Source of the DNA: Talinum fruticosum
Lineage: Eukaryota; Streptophyta; Magnoliopsida; Caryophyllales; Talinaceae
NCBI GenBank assembly: GCA_021018815.1
Contig: JAITYX010000005.1
Location: 9,147,501 to 9,211,500, forward strand
Reading direction: 5' to 3'
DNA: 64,000 nucleotides
The translations under genes were made by a program, and so were the position numbers. The notes beneath the pieces are model-generated. The model was not told the origin of the DNA. It saw only the letters and a program-made list of their open reading frames with translations, and ran no database searches. Shown one piece after another: positions 10,191 to 22,820 of this stretch (position 1 is its first letter; every line of letters begins with the position of its first letter).

Positions 10191-11559
10191 CAAGGTGTTC
10201 GGGTTGCAATTAAGGCACATGTAGATCAGCTCGTAATTTTAACACTATTCTCCCTTTGATCGCTTTTGAGGGACAAACTTGAGTTAAAATTTTGAGAGCA
10301 TGACAGATCCATCTCACTATTTTCGTCGCTGATAGTTGCTTGCTCAAGTATGTACTTAATAGGATCCATAGGTGCCACCACATGTACCGTGTAGGCTAAC
10401 ATGTACTTAACGTGTAGTTAATGGGCTTAGATCCTTTCTTTAACTTCTTGAAAATAAGTTCACAAACCATAGTCAGCTTGATATGAAACGACCGATGTAT
10501 CAGTAAACGTCCTAGGAAACCCTTTATCTCTTTTTCTATGCTTGGCGGAGGGATTTCCTGAATGGCTTTGATCTTAGATGGATCAATTTAAATTCCTCTA
10601 AGACTCGATAACACAGACTTAGAGGTTTACTTGAGGTTACTCCAAAGGCACAATTTTTAAGGATTAAGGAGCATGTTGTATTTCTGAGTCTTTGGAAGAA
10701 TTTCCTTAGGGTCGGGTAAGTGTCCTACCCTATCGCTGGACTATGTGATCATATCATCCATGAAAACTTCAGCCTCTTTATGAATCATATCATGCAATAA
10801 GGTTGTTGTTATCCTCTAGTACATTGCGCCAAGCATTCTTAAGCCCAAATGGCATCACCACATAACAAGTAAGTTCCCCATTCAGTGATCAAGATCGTCT
10901 TTTCCATATTTTCTTCAGCCATCTTCACTTGATTATACACAACGTAATCTGTCCATGAATGAAAGCAAAGCATGACCTATCTGTATTATCCCCAAGGAGG
11001 TCCATATGAGGCAATGGAAAATCGTCTTTAGGACTTTCCTTATTCAAATATCTGAAGTCGACCTCTAACTACCTTAATAATGAACTACCTTAATGAACCG
11101 AACCTCTAACCGCTTCTAGACCACTTCCTTAATCTTCAAAGCCCATTTCGGTTTCATCCTCTTCAATTTCCGCTTAACCGGCTTAGTATCTTCGTAAAAC
11201 AGGATCTTATGTTCTACTATGCTCGGATCTATACCGGACATGTCTTTGTAGGACCATGCAAAGACATCTATAAATTCTATAAGGAGCGAAGTAAACTTCT
11301 TCCGCTCTTCCGGATCCAAGGTTCTCCCGATCTTAACTTCTTGGGGCTGATCAACCGACCCCAAATTAATTATTATTGTTTCCTCTATTATTGGTGAACG
11401 ATTTGCATGATCCTCCATAACTTTTATTAATTCATTAGGGATTTCTTGTTCATCATTAGAGGCAAAATAATTAAAAGCAAGAGGAGGCAATGAGTAAGCG
11501 GAAAGGTTCACTTTATTGAATGAAGCAACGAGTACATCGTAATTAGAAATCGAAGACAC
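10190..11559 (-). pseudogene. Tat-1 reverse transcriptase
   Basis: The open segment 11116-11559 contains FIDVFAWSYKDMSGIDPSIV then KPVKRKLKRMKPKWALKIKE, the standard start of plant gypsy RT. The catalytic box reads VFMDDMI at about 10752-10775; the usual YVDD is therefore FMDD, with both Asp residues kept. Between these the frame is interrupted several times. A functional RT would copy element RNA into cDNA; this one is dead. Confidence 0.8.
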
Positions 11560-12532
11560 AAAATTAGAAATGAAAGAATTAGGAAAATAACTGGAAATAA
11601 CATAAGGAAAAGTAGAAGCCCTAGTACTAGATTTAGAAAGAGGATGCGCTCCTAGGTCGACAACAAATTCTTGGCCCTCATCAACATCAATCCAAGTAAC
11701 ATGCTTGGGTCCTTCATTATCAACGTTGGTGATGAACCTGGATGGATCAAACTGCGGGTGCTACATTGCTTGTGACAGATACCGAGACTAAATTCCCTTC
11801 TAGGTTACCGTCTTATCCAAACAGAAGACCGAAAAGATTGTTCCCAGTGAGATTGGTCCAGCTCGATGTGGACTGTCCCTCATTGAGGAAAGGTGCCTCC
11901 TTCTCCGTAATATAGCAGTCATTGAAAATCTCCAAACCGGATACTAGGATACCCTTTTCCGTGACATAGTAGGGTTTATGAAAACCATAATAAGGGAAGT
12001 TATCTCCTTCTATTAGGAACCGCCTATTCGGAGTATAGGGAAAGGGCTTGATAGAACGAACCGTGTGCGATGTAGTCCTATTTATCCGAATTTCCCACTT
12101 GGCTTGAGCTATTTCCTTAGAAGTAGGTTGATAGCCTAATTTGATGTTGTAGTTATTAGTTGGTTCAAGGGGTGGAAAAGTAGGGTGGTATTCCCTTAGG
12201 CCTACAGCAAGGCCTAGAAAATATCCCTTCTTTCTAAGCATCAAATTGACACGAGGGTTGGCATAAGCATTAAAGTTAAGAGGTGCTTTATCCTTTCTAA
12301 GGCAAGCAACGATCTCGAATTTGTACAGGTCCTCATCATTAGCATCGTGCTCAATCTCGAGTACGGATTCTTTAGAGGTGATAGTAGCAAAAAGGTTATC
12401 ACCGTTGACAGCTTATAAGTTGACATTTGATGATCATCTTAACTTTCCGACGTAGCGTAGAGGGCATCGCCCAATGATGATGTAACCAAGGGCATCCTAG
12501 GAGTAAACCGAAGGTAGTTGGGATATCTAGGA
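11560..12532 (-). pseudogene. Tat-1 protease-RT spacer with G-patch-like motif
   Basis: The open segment 11813-12244 begins MMLRKKGYFLGLAVGLREY. It resembles the glycine-rich, G-patch-like sequence (mGY-x-x-G-x-G-L-G) that lies between protease and RT in Tat/Ogre polyproteins. The rest is Pro/Tyr/Asn-rich, with no known domain. A second open segment lies at 12241-12426. The element is cut at 12532 by the insertion of Copia-X, and the coding sense resumes at 47612. Confidence 0.65.
12528..12532. repeat. Target-site duplication of Copia-X, left copy
   Basis: tagga, identical to 47612-47616 at the other end. It marks one insertion event into the Tat-1 protease region. Confidence 0.85.
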
Positions 12533-14029
12533 TGAAGGTTTGCTCCTGGAGAGTCTAAGTCACCCTAGAGGAGGGGTGAATAGGGTGTTGTGGAAATTTT
12601 AACAAAATGGAAGGGTTAAAGTTTAATCTGAATAATCAAGATAATCCGAGTCTAGATTGGACTCGGAGAAGTGTAAACTCAAAAATACGTGAAAACCCTC
12701 TTGGGCGGAAAACCATGGCCAGTGCTAATCTAAGCACCAAGTCAAATCCACTATTTTGAATCCATAAAATATAGTAAACCGACTCAACCGAATTGATCCC
12801 TTAAACAATTCCTAACGTAGTTTTCCTAGACTCAAAAGTTCCCTTATTTGATCTAGTACTTCCTAACCGAGGTAACCTTTACAGCTAGGGACAATTGAGC
12901 TGAGTTAACCTTTACAGCTCAGTCAAAGGACCTTACTCGGAAAGTAAGAAAGAGTTTGTAACTAATTACGAGACTTTACACCTTAGAAAAGTGTCAAGTA
13001 CAAGTATTAGAGTTATAAGAAGGAAGATTGAATGAGTATTAGAAAGAAATATAATTTTAGCAATGTGTTTAGCAATCTTCAAGTCTTGTGAAGTGGCTTC
13101 TATCTATAGATGACCAAGTAGATTAGCTGTTGTGACTATCTTCCGATTAGAAGTCCTTTGTGACTCGTTGTAACGGCTCTTCCGAGTCACTCATAAAAGA
13201 TCCGTTCGGATGTGAACGTTGTGCAATGGCTCTTAACTCCTTAGGATGTCCTAATCCACTCGGTGATGTTTGAAAAGTAGGGTGGAAACCATCATTGAGC
13301 TTAGCGTTGAAGATTTCAGCTTTGGAAACAGACAACCCTAACATAGTGTCCGGGCCTGGTTCGAAGTAGAAAAGTCTTGTCTGTTGGTGATTGATAGCTT
13401 GAAGCTAGTTACTTTTGTAATTCAAAAATAGGATAACCGCATTTAGATAATTTATAAAAGTAAACAAATTTTGGTTCTCAAACTATAAAATACTTTAGTC
13501 CAAGATTAGGCATAGATAATAATTTAATTAAGATAATTAAGTGCATAATTATCTCGAGTCCTAGAAGAGTGGAATTTTCTAAGTCTAATATTCATTATAC
13601 TCAAATTCCATCTCGAGTCTGTCTAAGGAAAGATCAAGTTATAAAGAGAATATCGAGTATGAGTACTTGATCTAGACAAAAGCAGTTCAAATAAACATGC
13701 CGACTTAGAGAGTTGAATTAATGTCGTAATTCACTTTAACTTGGAATATGAAGTCGAACTTAGTTTGAAAGTGTTAGTGAGATTGTTTGAACATGTGATA
13801 AGTCCGAGTGATGTCCGAGTGGCTCGGAACCATCGGTGTGAATTGATGAACAAGAGTATGCTTTCTAAGTCGGTCGGAATCGAATGAAAACATATGCAAT
13901 AGTTTCGTAACACTCTGAATAGTTTCTATAACACTCGAATGACTTGTAATCAAAACCTAGAAGGAATGAGGTTTGTACCTGATTCCTTAATAGTACTCGA
14001 ATGATATAAATGCAGAGTCCGAGTCTTCA
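12533..14029 (-). repeat. Copia-X 3' LTR
   Basis: 1497 bp. On the plus strand it starts tgaaggtttgctc and ends gagtcttca, the inverse of the family ends TGAAGACTC...CCTTCA. It is more diverged from its partner at 46125-47611 than the LTR pairs of Copia-B and Copia-C are from each other, consistent with an older insertion. Confidence 0.9.
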
Positions 14030-14043
14030 ATCTCCCCTGTTTT
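14030..14043 (-). other. Copia-X polypurine tract
   Basis: The plus strand reads atctcccctgtttt, i.e. a purine run ending GGGGAGAT on the minus strand directly before the LTR start TGAAGACTC. It corresponds to 27449-27460 in B and 42714-42728 in C. Confidence 0.85.
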
Positions 14044-14574
14044 GATGAAAGGCATTCCATACTCGGATAGAAACATTGTTAGTGAAACAATCAAGAGTTT
14101 TCATTCTTACTCGGAGACTATATTAGGGTTTAGAATAAAAATTGTAGAAAGATAGCTAAATTGATTCGGACTTGAATTGTATCGGAGCTATTAGACTTAG
14201 ATTGTATCGAGCTAAGAATAGAATATCGCATAGAAAAAAATGAAGTCATTTGGAGTTAGAATGTTGCTTATATCGGAGCAGTAGATAAATAAATGAGCGG
14301 ATATATCGGAGCAAGATACACTAAGAAAGTGAAACTCGTAAAGGAGTTAAACTTAGAAGTAAATAAACAAGAAATCGAAACTTCATTCATATTAACATAA
14401 ACACATAAAATATATACAAAAAGGGTAAAAACTCCCCTAAACAAGACAACAAATTTTCTAAATATTCTCCCTCTTACCTTTTAGCAAAAACGAAGGAGGA
14501 AGAATGTATCAAGTAGATATAGTTTGTTTGTCCGGACAAAAACAGTAACTTAAAATAGAAAAAAATATTAAGAT

Positions 14575-16697
14575 AGTGGAGTAGGAGCTGTCTGGGTTGA
14601 AGCGGATGATCGTGTAGTGCCCTCGCGCTGGTATGAGTATGAAGATGTTGAAGATCTTGGCGGTGGCAGCACCAAGTATCTCCGGGATGGGCTCAGCTCT
14701 AAGTGGCCGACCGAGAACAAGCTCATCCAGAGGTTCATCCTCTTGGAATTCGATGGAGGGTGGTGCTTCCTCGGGCTTGACTCGCTGCTGATCGACCTAT
14801 GCTCGGTAGTGTCTTCGACTCACTCAGCATCGCTGTCCGAGATTATCGGAGCCTTCATCTTAAGGAGCACATCCTGCCGCTCTCGCATTTGAGATTGGGC
14901 GGTCTTTTGGTTAATGGTCATAGATCGAAGGATAGTCTTGAATGACCGGAGAGTGTCCTTTATCTCAGTGGACACGGAGGAGAGCTTTTCTAACATTGTG
15001 TTAGAGAACGCGGACGAGAGAACGTGAGAAGCACCCGAGGTGGAAGCACCGCCAGTGGAGGAGGTAGATAAAGTGGAGTCCGAGTCCGAGGCGGAGGAGA
15101 AGGTTGCCTCGGTTATGAGCTGTGGACCCGGACACTCGGTTGGGTTTCCTGGTATCCATAGCTTAAAAGTTCTTTTTGCCAACTACTATGGCAGCTCGGA
15201 TACCGCGTTAGGATCTAAGGGGAGCAAGACTTTGAATTGTTTGAAGATGAAGGTGAGGAGAGCCCCAAAAAGAAGAGGGGTGGTTTACTTTGTCCGAGCT
15301 AGCACAGAGGCCATCTACTCGATGATACCTAGGAAGAGGTCTACTTCGTAGCCCTCGAGAATGTCCAAAAGAGCCTAACACCCCAAACCCATAATCACCA
15401 GCTTTAGTCTAAATAAACTACTAGCCGATGATTAGCGCGGCTGAAAGTAGGTCAAGGGCATTACCGCCACCCTTACCAAAGGAAAGGGCAAGGCTATAAC
15501 AAGTATTTATTTTTAACCTTGGTTACTCTTACTTTGCCACTAACAACAAGTGACTTATGATAAAGTATAAACTATAACTTATACAAAGATTAAACATACG
15601 TATAGACTACCATCCGGTAAACTATGACAATGACACTTAAGCCTTGATACCCCAAACAAGGTTGCCACTATGAGCCTCTAAGTCCCGACCAGAACTTTTC
15701 CCTTGCTTCATACCTTCAACATCTTTACCTAAAACAAAACAAGAAAATATTTTCGAATTGTGAGTCGAAGTTCAATACGCCCATTATCATGCGGTAAAAT
15801 AAATGTTATGAAATAGTTGAGTTGAGCGCATGCATTTCAATTCATTTATAAATGAGGTGGAGTGAATAATGTAAAACTCGTTGCTGATTAATTATCTAAA
15901 TGGACCCCTTACAATCATCGGGTTTCCCTAAACGCATGTTCACACACCCGGACCGATCGGATAGTCCGGTTGAAGGCGGTTAATAGTTACGGTGTTACCA
16001 ACCTGGATATTGAGGCATACCAAATAATGGCACTTGATGGGTGGGTCCATATTAATGATGGCAAATATTATTTGTAAATAAATCTTCACTGTTGTTGATG
16101 TCGGCCATATCCAGACCTTGATTTGCGAATAAAACATTGAAGGGCACGATTAATGAGAATCTTTGAGTTCGGATTCTCGTTGCTTAAGTGCTCGAGAGAA
16201 AAAGGTTCTCATCAGCAAGAAATAGAGAAGACGGGCTTCCGTCTTCATCTAAGTCACGGAGAAGTTTTTGCCCGATCGAGGGATTTCTTTGGCATATTTC
16301 TCGAAGAATTCATCAGCAACCTCGTTAAAAGGAATAGGGTTGCTGCTGAGGAAAAGAGAAGAAACTTTGAATAAGCGGTGGATGAGGGAGACATTAACAT
16401 GAACTACTACATCTTGAACTCTAGAGGTGAGAATCCCTCGGAGCTAGAAAGGTTGGAATAGAACTCGTAGACGAGTTCGGATAGATAAATTCGCTAAAAT
16501 AGAGGAAATTGTATACCCTCGTAGATTTGATGTGATTCAACCACAAAAACTTTGTGGTTGGGAAGAATTTGTCATCTAACGTCGATGTGAGGTGACAAGG
16601 ATTTTAGAGGGGTTGGAAGGACCCTTTTAGCTTTTGGTTCAGTGGCTTCTTGGTTGCAGTAACCAAGAAAATCTGGGTGGAACCTCGTTTTAGGCAT
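14575..16697 (-). pseudogene. Copia-X extra third ORF, split by an insertion
   Basis: Start ATGCCTAAAACGAGG at 16697 (minus), matching 4697, 25455 and 40672 of the other copies. The N-terminal part runs left to about 16152. It is interrupted by about 770 bp of unrelated DNA (15377-16151) and resumes to a stop near 14577. Conserved parts are the plant transposon-protein-like domain, then a helix-prone SVSTEIKDTLRSFKTILRSM and a KTAQSQMRERQDVLLKMK segment (14850-15010), which together look like a coiled coil, then a Ser/Pro-rich tail VLPPPRSSTSS (about 14640). No signal peptide or membrane segment is visible. Function unknown. Confidence 0.65.
15377..16151. mobile_element. Unclassified insert of about 770 bp within the Copia-X extra ORF
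   Basis: Homology to the extra ORF of the sister copies stops after ...gtccaaaagagc (15376) and resumes with gagaatctttgag (about 16152). The insert begins ctaacaccccaaaccc, like the TGTAACACCCC start common in plant chromovirus LTRs. No protein domain is recognised, and I find no clear end motif or target duplication. It may be a solo LTR. The coordinates are uncertain by about 15 bp. Confidence 0.5.
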
Positions 16698-16938
16698 AGT
16701 TAGGGAGTTACTTTGAGAAAAAAAGAGATGAACTTTGAGAGACAAGCGAAGAGATAGCTTGAAGAGAGAGAGAAAAAATAAGGGAGTATTGAGAGCTTAA
16801 GGTTTGCTTACTTGAGATGTTTCTTGCTTGCTTAAGAGTGAAGGTTTGCTCTTGAGAACACCGAACTTGCTTGAGAGCTAGTATGCGAAAGTCTCGAGTG
16901 AGTAGAGAGTAAAGTAGCGAAATGAAGGAAAATGGATG

Positions 16939-17036
16939 CTATTTATAGAGAAAAAGATGTCCTTCAATATCCGTTCGACCCAACTCTCCAACGGTTGCCT
17001 TAGACCGGTGTGACTGCTTCGCTCTCCAACGGTTAA
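16939..17036 (-). promoter_or_regulatory. Internal promoter-like region of Copia-X
   Basis: The TATAAATAG box on the minus strand (plus-strand ctatttata, 16939-16947) lies 242 bp before the extra ORF start at 16697. Two AACCGTTGG/TAACCGTTGG motifs lie upstream (plus-strand ccaacggtt at 16988 and 17027). It is the same arrangement as at 4448-4545, 25100-25223 and 40260-40429. Confidence 0.55.
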
Positions 17037-17344
17037 AATTTTAGTGTTCGTCTTCTAACGGCTAGTTCCCGACTCGATACGCGAGACAGCGAGAGAGAGA
17101 GAAAGAGAGATTTTAAAAGGAATTTCTTAAATTCTCCACTAATCTAGAGATGATTTTAGAAGTTTGATGTCCATCTTTCTCAAAAACTTAGTCGGACTTA
17201 GTAGAATTTCGTAGTCACTCGTAAACCGCAAGCAAATAATAACTTCTAGCTCAAGTATCACCGGGTTAACCGAACTAATTGTTCTTAAGACACATAAATG
17301 AGACATAAAACACATAATCATGCGAGGTAATTTCACTTAGGAAA

Positions 17345-18005
17345 GCACATAATCATACATTAATTATCCCAAGTTCATTCCTCATAAAGCAAAACCGATC
17401 CTCACCGAGTGGCTTAGTAAATATATCAAGTAGTTGAAGTTTCGTAGGAATGAACTAAAGTTCAATATCACTTTTCTCAGAATGGTCTCTTAGAAAATGA
17501 TAGCTGACCTCAAGATGCTTTGTCTTTTAGTGCTGGACTGGATTCTTAGTGATGTTGATTGCACTTTGATTGTCACACTAGATTAGAATGAATTTGAATG
17601 AATGTCCAAGATCTCTCACGTGTTGTTTGATCCATAGAATCCGAGCACAGACATGCTCCAGCTGCAATGTACTCAGCTTCAGCAGTTGATAGAGCCACCG
17701 AGTTCTCGCTTCTTTGAGTGCCAAGATATAAGGGATTGACCCGAAATTGGCATGCTCCTGAGGTACTCTTTCTATCAACCTTGTATCCAAGCATAGTCGA
17801 CTTCGAGTATTCCGTGAGAGTAAGTTCCGAGTCTCTTAAGAACCATAGACCTAGATTCCGAGTCCCTACAAGATATCTAAAGATTCTCTTCACTACAGTA
17901 AGATGTGATTCTTTTGGATTAGCTTGAAATCTTGCACACGTACATACACTAAACATTATGTCCGGCCTACTGGAAGTAAGATATAGCAAAGATCCAATCA
18001 TACCT
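17345..18005 (-). pseudogene. Copia-X RNase H and pol C-terminus
   Basis: The open segment 17573-18001 begins MIGSLLYLTSSRPDIMFSV. It includes the VKRIFRYLVGTRNLGLW stretch and STAEAEYIAAGAC, with the catalytic Glu region of copia RNase H. A frame change near 17640 disconnects the SMDQ / ILWIKQH part. The C-terminal end lies at about 17360. The frame of this domain is the best preserved of the four copies. Confidence 0.8.
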
Positions 18006-19027
18006 CAATAGAGTTTATGATCTACTCGCTTTAACTTTTTGTCCGAGTCCAGCTTTATACTGCTACTCATTGGTGTTGCTGCATGTTTTGTATCTTGAAG
18101 TTTGAACTTCTTCAAGAACTCCTTCGTATACTTTGATTGATGGACATAGGTGCCATCTTTGTCTTACTTGATTTGTAGACCAAGGAAGAAATTGAGTTCT
18201 CCCATCATGGTCATTTGGAATTCTGTCTCATTAACTCGAAAAATCTCGACAGAGATTTTCATTAGTAGCTCCAAAAATTATGTCATCTACATAGATCCGA
18301 GCGATAAGAAAGTCTTTCCCTTGGTTTTTATGAAAAGAGTTTTGTCAATCTGAACTCTTTTAAAATCATTTTCAACCAAGAAACTACTTAGTCTTTCATA
18401 CCAAGCTTTGGGAGCTTGTTTAAGGCCATAAAGAGCTTTTTGTAATTTGAAAACATGATTTGGACATTCCGAGTTTTCAAATCCAGGGGTTGCTAAACTT
18501 AGACTTCCTCTTGAATGAAACCATTAAGAAAAACACATTTAACATCCATTTGATATAATTTGATATTCATGCTTGATGCAAATGCCAATAGGATTCTAAT
18601 TGCTTTAATCCTAGCCACCGGTGCAAAGGTTTCCCCATAATCAATTCCTTCTTCTTGATTGTAACCTTGAGCTAGAAGTCTAGCCTTATTTCGACTACCA
18701 ACCCACCTTCATCCAGCTTTGTTCTTGAAAACCCATTTGGTTCCTATGACTGGGTGGTCGAAGGTCTTTTGGTCGAGTCCGGACTTGGTTTCTTTCAAAT
18801 TAATTAAGTTCCTCTTGCATAGTCTCTACCCATTCAGGTTCATTTAGGGCTTCTAGTGCATTTCGGGTTCGAGTTAATGATATGAATGCAGTGAATGCAC
18901 ATAGATTTTGTGAAGAAGAACAAGTTCTTACCCCATTGTTAATGTCAGACACGATCTTTGCGAGTGGGTGACTCAAGGCATATTTGAATGCTCTACCTAT
19001 TCTTTGGTTCACCAGGTTTGTAGGTCG
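18006..19027 (-). pseudogene. Copia-X reverse transcriptase (cut by Copia-B)
   Basis: The minus strand carries the RT core [16 protein letters not shown] (about 18390-18450), [10 protein letters not shown] (about 18510) and an intact catalytic box IYVDDIIFGA at about 18270-18300. The N-terminal linker (open segment 18800-19042) ends at the Copia-B LTR boundary. The remaining linker continues at 29040 on the other side of Copia-B. Confidence 0.85.
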
Positions 19028-20606
19028 TGAAGACTCGGACACTCGCTCAACGCATTTCTAAGTTACATTACATGAATCAGGAATAACCATCTCGTATCTA
19101 TAGAGTTTTGATTCCAAGGCATTCTCTATATTTTAGAAACTTTTCGAATGAAATGGTATCTTCTCTAAGTACTACAGACTTGCACTTCATGTGTTTATTG
19201 CGCTTCTTTAAGTGACTCGAAAACCGATTTTTGTTCCGAGTCCACCATCACTCGCATTTATCGCAGATTGAGTGGACTAGTGTTTCACCTTCTCTCACTC
19301 GTAATCGGCTTCGATTATAAGCTCTATTTCATTAGAGTCAGTACCTCTAGTCTGTTTCATACTTAGTCTATATCAAGTTATCTCACTCGATATTCTTTAC
19401 TTATCTTGATCTATCGCTTAGACTAAGTCAGATGGAATTTTGAGTTATATAGTTATTAGACTCAAAAAATTCCACTTCTCTTCGACTCGGATAATTAGTT
19501 GATTAATTATCATAATATTTTATTATCTCGTGTCTAATCTTGGACCAAAGTATTTCATATTTTGAGAACCAAAATTGCTTTACTTTTGTAGGTTATTCAA
19601 ACGAGGATACACTTTTCAAATCATAAAAGTAACCTAGCTTCAAAACGTCAAATCACCAGCAGACATGGCTTTTCACCTTCTCTCGCTCCAGTCCCGAAGA
19701 TAGTGTTAGAGCTGTCTGTTTCCAAATCTGAAAACCGAGACACCAAGCTTAACGGTGGTTTTTACCTTATCTCTTAAGACACCGCTAGTAGTTTTGGGAC
19801 TTCCAAGAGAGTTAAACCGTTGTGCAACGTTCACATTACAACGGATACTTTTTGAGTGACTCGTAAAGCTTCTATCAACGGTCACAGAGGACTCACAGCC
19901 AGCAGATGAAGATAACGGCTACTCTACCCGGTCATCTATAAATAGAAGCCACTTCACAAGACTTGAAGATTGTCGAACTTATTGTTAATATACGTACTTG
20001 TGTAAAGTCTTTGTATTCATTCTCAATCTTCTACTTACAACTCCTATTCTCGTAATTCATTACCTTCCGAGTTGTAAGGTCTTGTACTCGCTTATAAACT
20101 CTTTCTTACTTTCTTTGTAAGGTCCCTTAACTAAGCCGTAAGGGTGAACTCAGCTTAAGTTGTCCCTAGGTGTAAGGGTTATCTCGAGTAGGAAGTACTA
20201 GATCGGATAAGGGAATTTTTGAGTCTAGGAAAACTTGTAAAGAGTTGTCTAAGGGAGCAACTCAGGTTCGCCGGCTCACGGTATTTTGTGGACTCAAAAT
20301 AGTGGATTTGACTTCGTGTCCGGATTGACACGGTTCGTGGTTTTCTCGCCCCAGGAGGGTTTCCACGTAATCTGTAAGTGTTTACTTTCCGAGTTCATTC
20401 TAGACTCGGACTGTCTTAAAGTATTTGCTTTTCTTGCCATTTCTATCTATTCAGTCTTTCCGAGTCTCTACTTTTCCGACTCTGCTTTGACTCGTAACCG
20501 CATTCCGTATTTTACCCGGCAAAAGAGTTTGAATTTCCACAAGATTTCTTCCTCACCCTATTCACCCCCTTGAGGGTGACTCGGACTCTCCCCGAGCAAA
20601 CCTTCA
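19028..20606 (+). repeat. Copia-B 5' LTR
   Basis: Starts TGAAGACTCGGAC and ends GCAAACCTTCA. A TATAAATAG box lies at 19937-19945, following clusters of aacggt/accgttg motifs. It differs from 27461-29039 mainly at CTCG-type pentamers. Confidence 0.92.
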
Positions 20607-20621
20607 ATTAGTATCGAGTCT
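20607..20621 (+). other. Copia-B primer-binding site (initiator Met tRNA type)
   Basis: attagtatcgagtct, two bases off the attggtatcgagcc of Copia-C. Plant copia elements carry TGGTATCAGAGC here, complementary to the 3' end of initiator methionine tRNA. Confidence 0.8.
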
Positions 20622-20665
20622 AGCCTTTTAGAAAGGATCTAACCATCCGAAGGTCTAAAGATCAA

Positions 20666-21900
20666 ATGGCTCGTAACACCGGAGAGTTCGATGAAGTAAG
20701 ATCTTCCTAACAGGCCACCCAAATTCAAAGGATCAAACTTTGGGCACTGGAAGAAGCTTATGGAATGCTTCCTCATAGATCATGATGAAGATGTATGGGA
20801 AATCATACGACAAGGAAACTACATTCTAATGAAGACAGAGGAATTCGAATCATTCCCAAGACAAAGGCCGAATTCACTCCAGCGAAGCGAGAGAAGTTCA
20901 GGAAGAACTTCAAGGCAATGAACATTCCGATGTATGCCATCAGCTCGGAGGAATACAATCGGGTGTCCGCTCGCGACACGGCAAAAGAAGTGTGGGATAC
21001 ACTCGGTCAACACTTATGAAGGCACAAGCCAGGTCGACAAGCGAAGATCAGTCAATATCTTCATAAATACGAGCTATTCAAGATGGAGTCGAAGAAAATA
21101 TCACTCGGATGTTCATCCGGTTTATCGATATTACCAACAATCTCAAGTCTCTGGGTAAGAAAATCACACACGAGGAAATTTGGAGAAAGATACTCGAAGT
21201 CTGCCCAAAAGAAGATGGGATCCGAAGGTGACTCGCCATAGAGGAGGCTCGTAACCTCTCACTCTTAAAGCCGACGAGCTCATCGGAAAGCTTCTAACAC
21301 ACGAAATCCATCTAGAAGAAGAGGATGCCGAGGCGCGTTCCAAAAGAACATAGCACCGAAAGCCTCGTAATCTAAAGAAGCAAATCTAAGCTCATCCGAC
21401 TCGTAAGACAATCCCATGGCACTCATTGCAAGAGGCTTCAAGAGAATAATGAAGCACAAAAGATGGGACAAAAGGCCAAAGGAAGAATTCTACCAGAAAG
21501 ATAAAAGAGATAGAAAAGGTAAGTATTCTTTTCCCTCAAAGTTATCTTTATCTAAGAATTCCGGGTGTTTCGAGTGTGGCAAGCAAAGACCACATAGTCA
21601 AGGACTCGTCCGAAGAGGAAAAGGGACAGAAAGAAGAAGAAGGCCATGATTGCAACATGGAGCGATGAGGACTCATCGAAGATGACGAGGACTCGGATGA
21701 CTCGAAGTGTTTAATGGCAATGTCTCGACTCGGAAGCCGAAAGAGAGTCGACTCGGACTCAAACTATGAGGAAACTAATCCTCAAGAGGTAATTGACTAT
21801 TTCCTCAAATTCTCCAAAGTTGATTTAGCTAAATACATTTTTACTTCGGAAGAAAAGTCCAATTCGACTACATTTCGATGTAAGATTGTGCGATAAAGGT
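20666..21900 (+). pseudogene. Copia-B gag, C-terminally deleted
   Basis: Capsid gene starting ATGGCTCGTAACACC (MARNTGEFDE). The start is supported by the equivalent ATG in copies C (34963) and X (46065). Conserved pieces are MECFLIDHDEDVW (about 20762), AISSEEYNRVSA-DTAKEVWDTL (about 20937-21005) and LIARGFKRIMKH (about 21420). The zinc knuckle begins CFECGK (about 21568), but a frame slip spoils the His/Cys half. Downstream, about 860 bp that in Copia-C encode the gag C-terminus and the protease are missing. The join at about 21858-21880 holds a short filler (ctacatttcgatgt) that repeats sequence 80 bp downstream. Confidence 0.8.
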
Positions 21901-22820
21901 CAAGAGGTAAGATTCACTCGTACTAACTCGCTACATTTCGATGTTACTACCAAAGAGATCAAGCTTTCGGTAAGAGATCGGGTAATACTTATATCATTCC
22001 TCTTTCCGACCCAAGTCGAATTTCTCTTGCTTAAAAGCATCTCTCCATGATGATTCATGGACTTGGCATCGTAGATTAGGACATATTAGCATGCATACAA
22101 TCAAAAACTAGCATCTCATAGTCCGGTTAGGGGTCTACCTAATCGTGTTTTTGAGAAAAGTAAAGTTTGTGAAGTATGCACCGTAGAGGAAACAAGTCGA
22201 TCTTCATTCAAATCTCTCGAAGACAGTTTCCACATCCAAAGTTCTTGAGTTACTGCATATGGACTTATGTGGTAAAATCCCCGTGAAGAGCCTCGGAGGT
22301 AAATCCTACATATTTGTTATTATTGATGATTATTCACGATTGACCTGGGTACGTTTTCTTAAGGACAAGCATGAAACTTTCAAGGAGTTCAGCAAGCTCT
22401 GCAGAACAATTCAAGTTGAGTCTCGGACTCGCATCCGGAGGATTCGAACCGACCATGGAAGGGAATTCGACTACTCGGAATTTTCGGAGTTTTGTGACAA
22501 AAATGGAATCTCTCACAACTTCTCAAGCACCTGTAACTCCTCAACGTAATGGAGTAGTAGAGAGAAAGAACAGAACCCTTGAAGAAATAGCAAGGACGAT
22601 GACGATTGAGCACAACTTGCCTTACTATTTCTGGGTAGAGGCAGTCAACATAGCCAACTACACTCGAATAGATGCCTCATCGGACCCATTCTGAAGAAAA
22701 CACCTTATGAGCTCTACAAAGGGAAGAAGCCAAATATTTCCTATTTCGGACCATTCGGATGTAAATGCTTCGTTCACAACAACGGTAAGGATCACCCGAC
22801 CAAGTTTGATGCTCGGTCGA
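21881..22820 (+). pseudogene. Copia-B pre-integrase and integrase
   Basis: The open segment 22259-22549 carries MDLCGKIPVKSLGGKSY with the first catalytic Asp, then IDDYSRLTWV and RTDHGREFDY with the second Asp. The catalytic Glu lies in VVERKNRTLEE (about 22552). All three DDE residues are present, but a frame change near 22540 and others in the pre-integrase zinc region (22080-22210) break it. The PYELYKGKKPNIS and HSDVNAS-type segments (22700-22800) follow in other frames. Confidence 0.85.

Noticed and set aside
19028..20606. CRISPR-like or tandem array suggested by repeated ctcgg words
   Set aside because: The words have no regular spacing and occur throughout the copia family, including in coding regions. 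They are a compositional or error hot spot, not an array.
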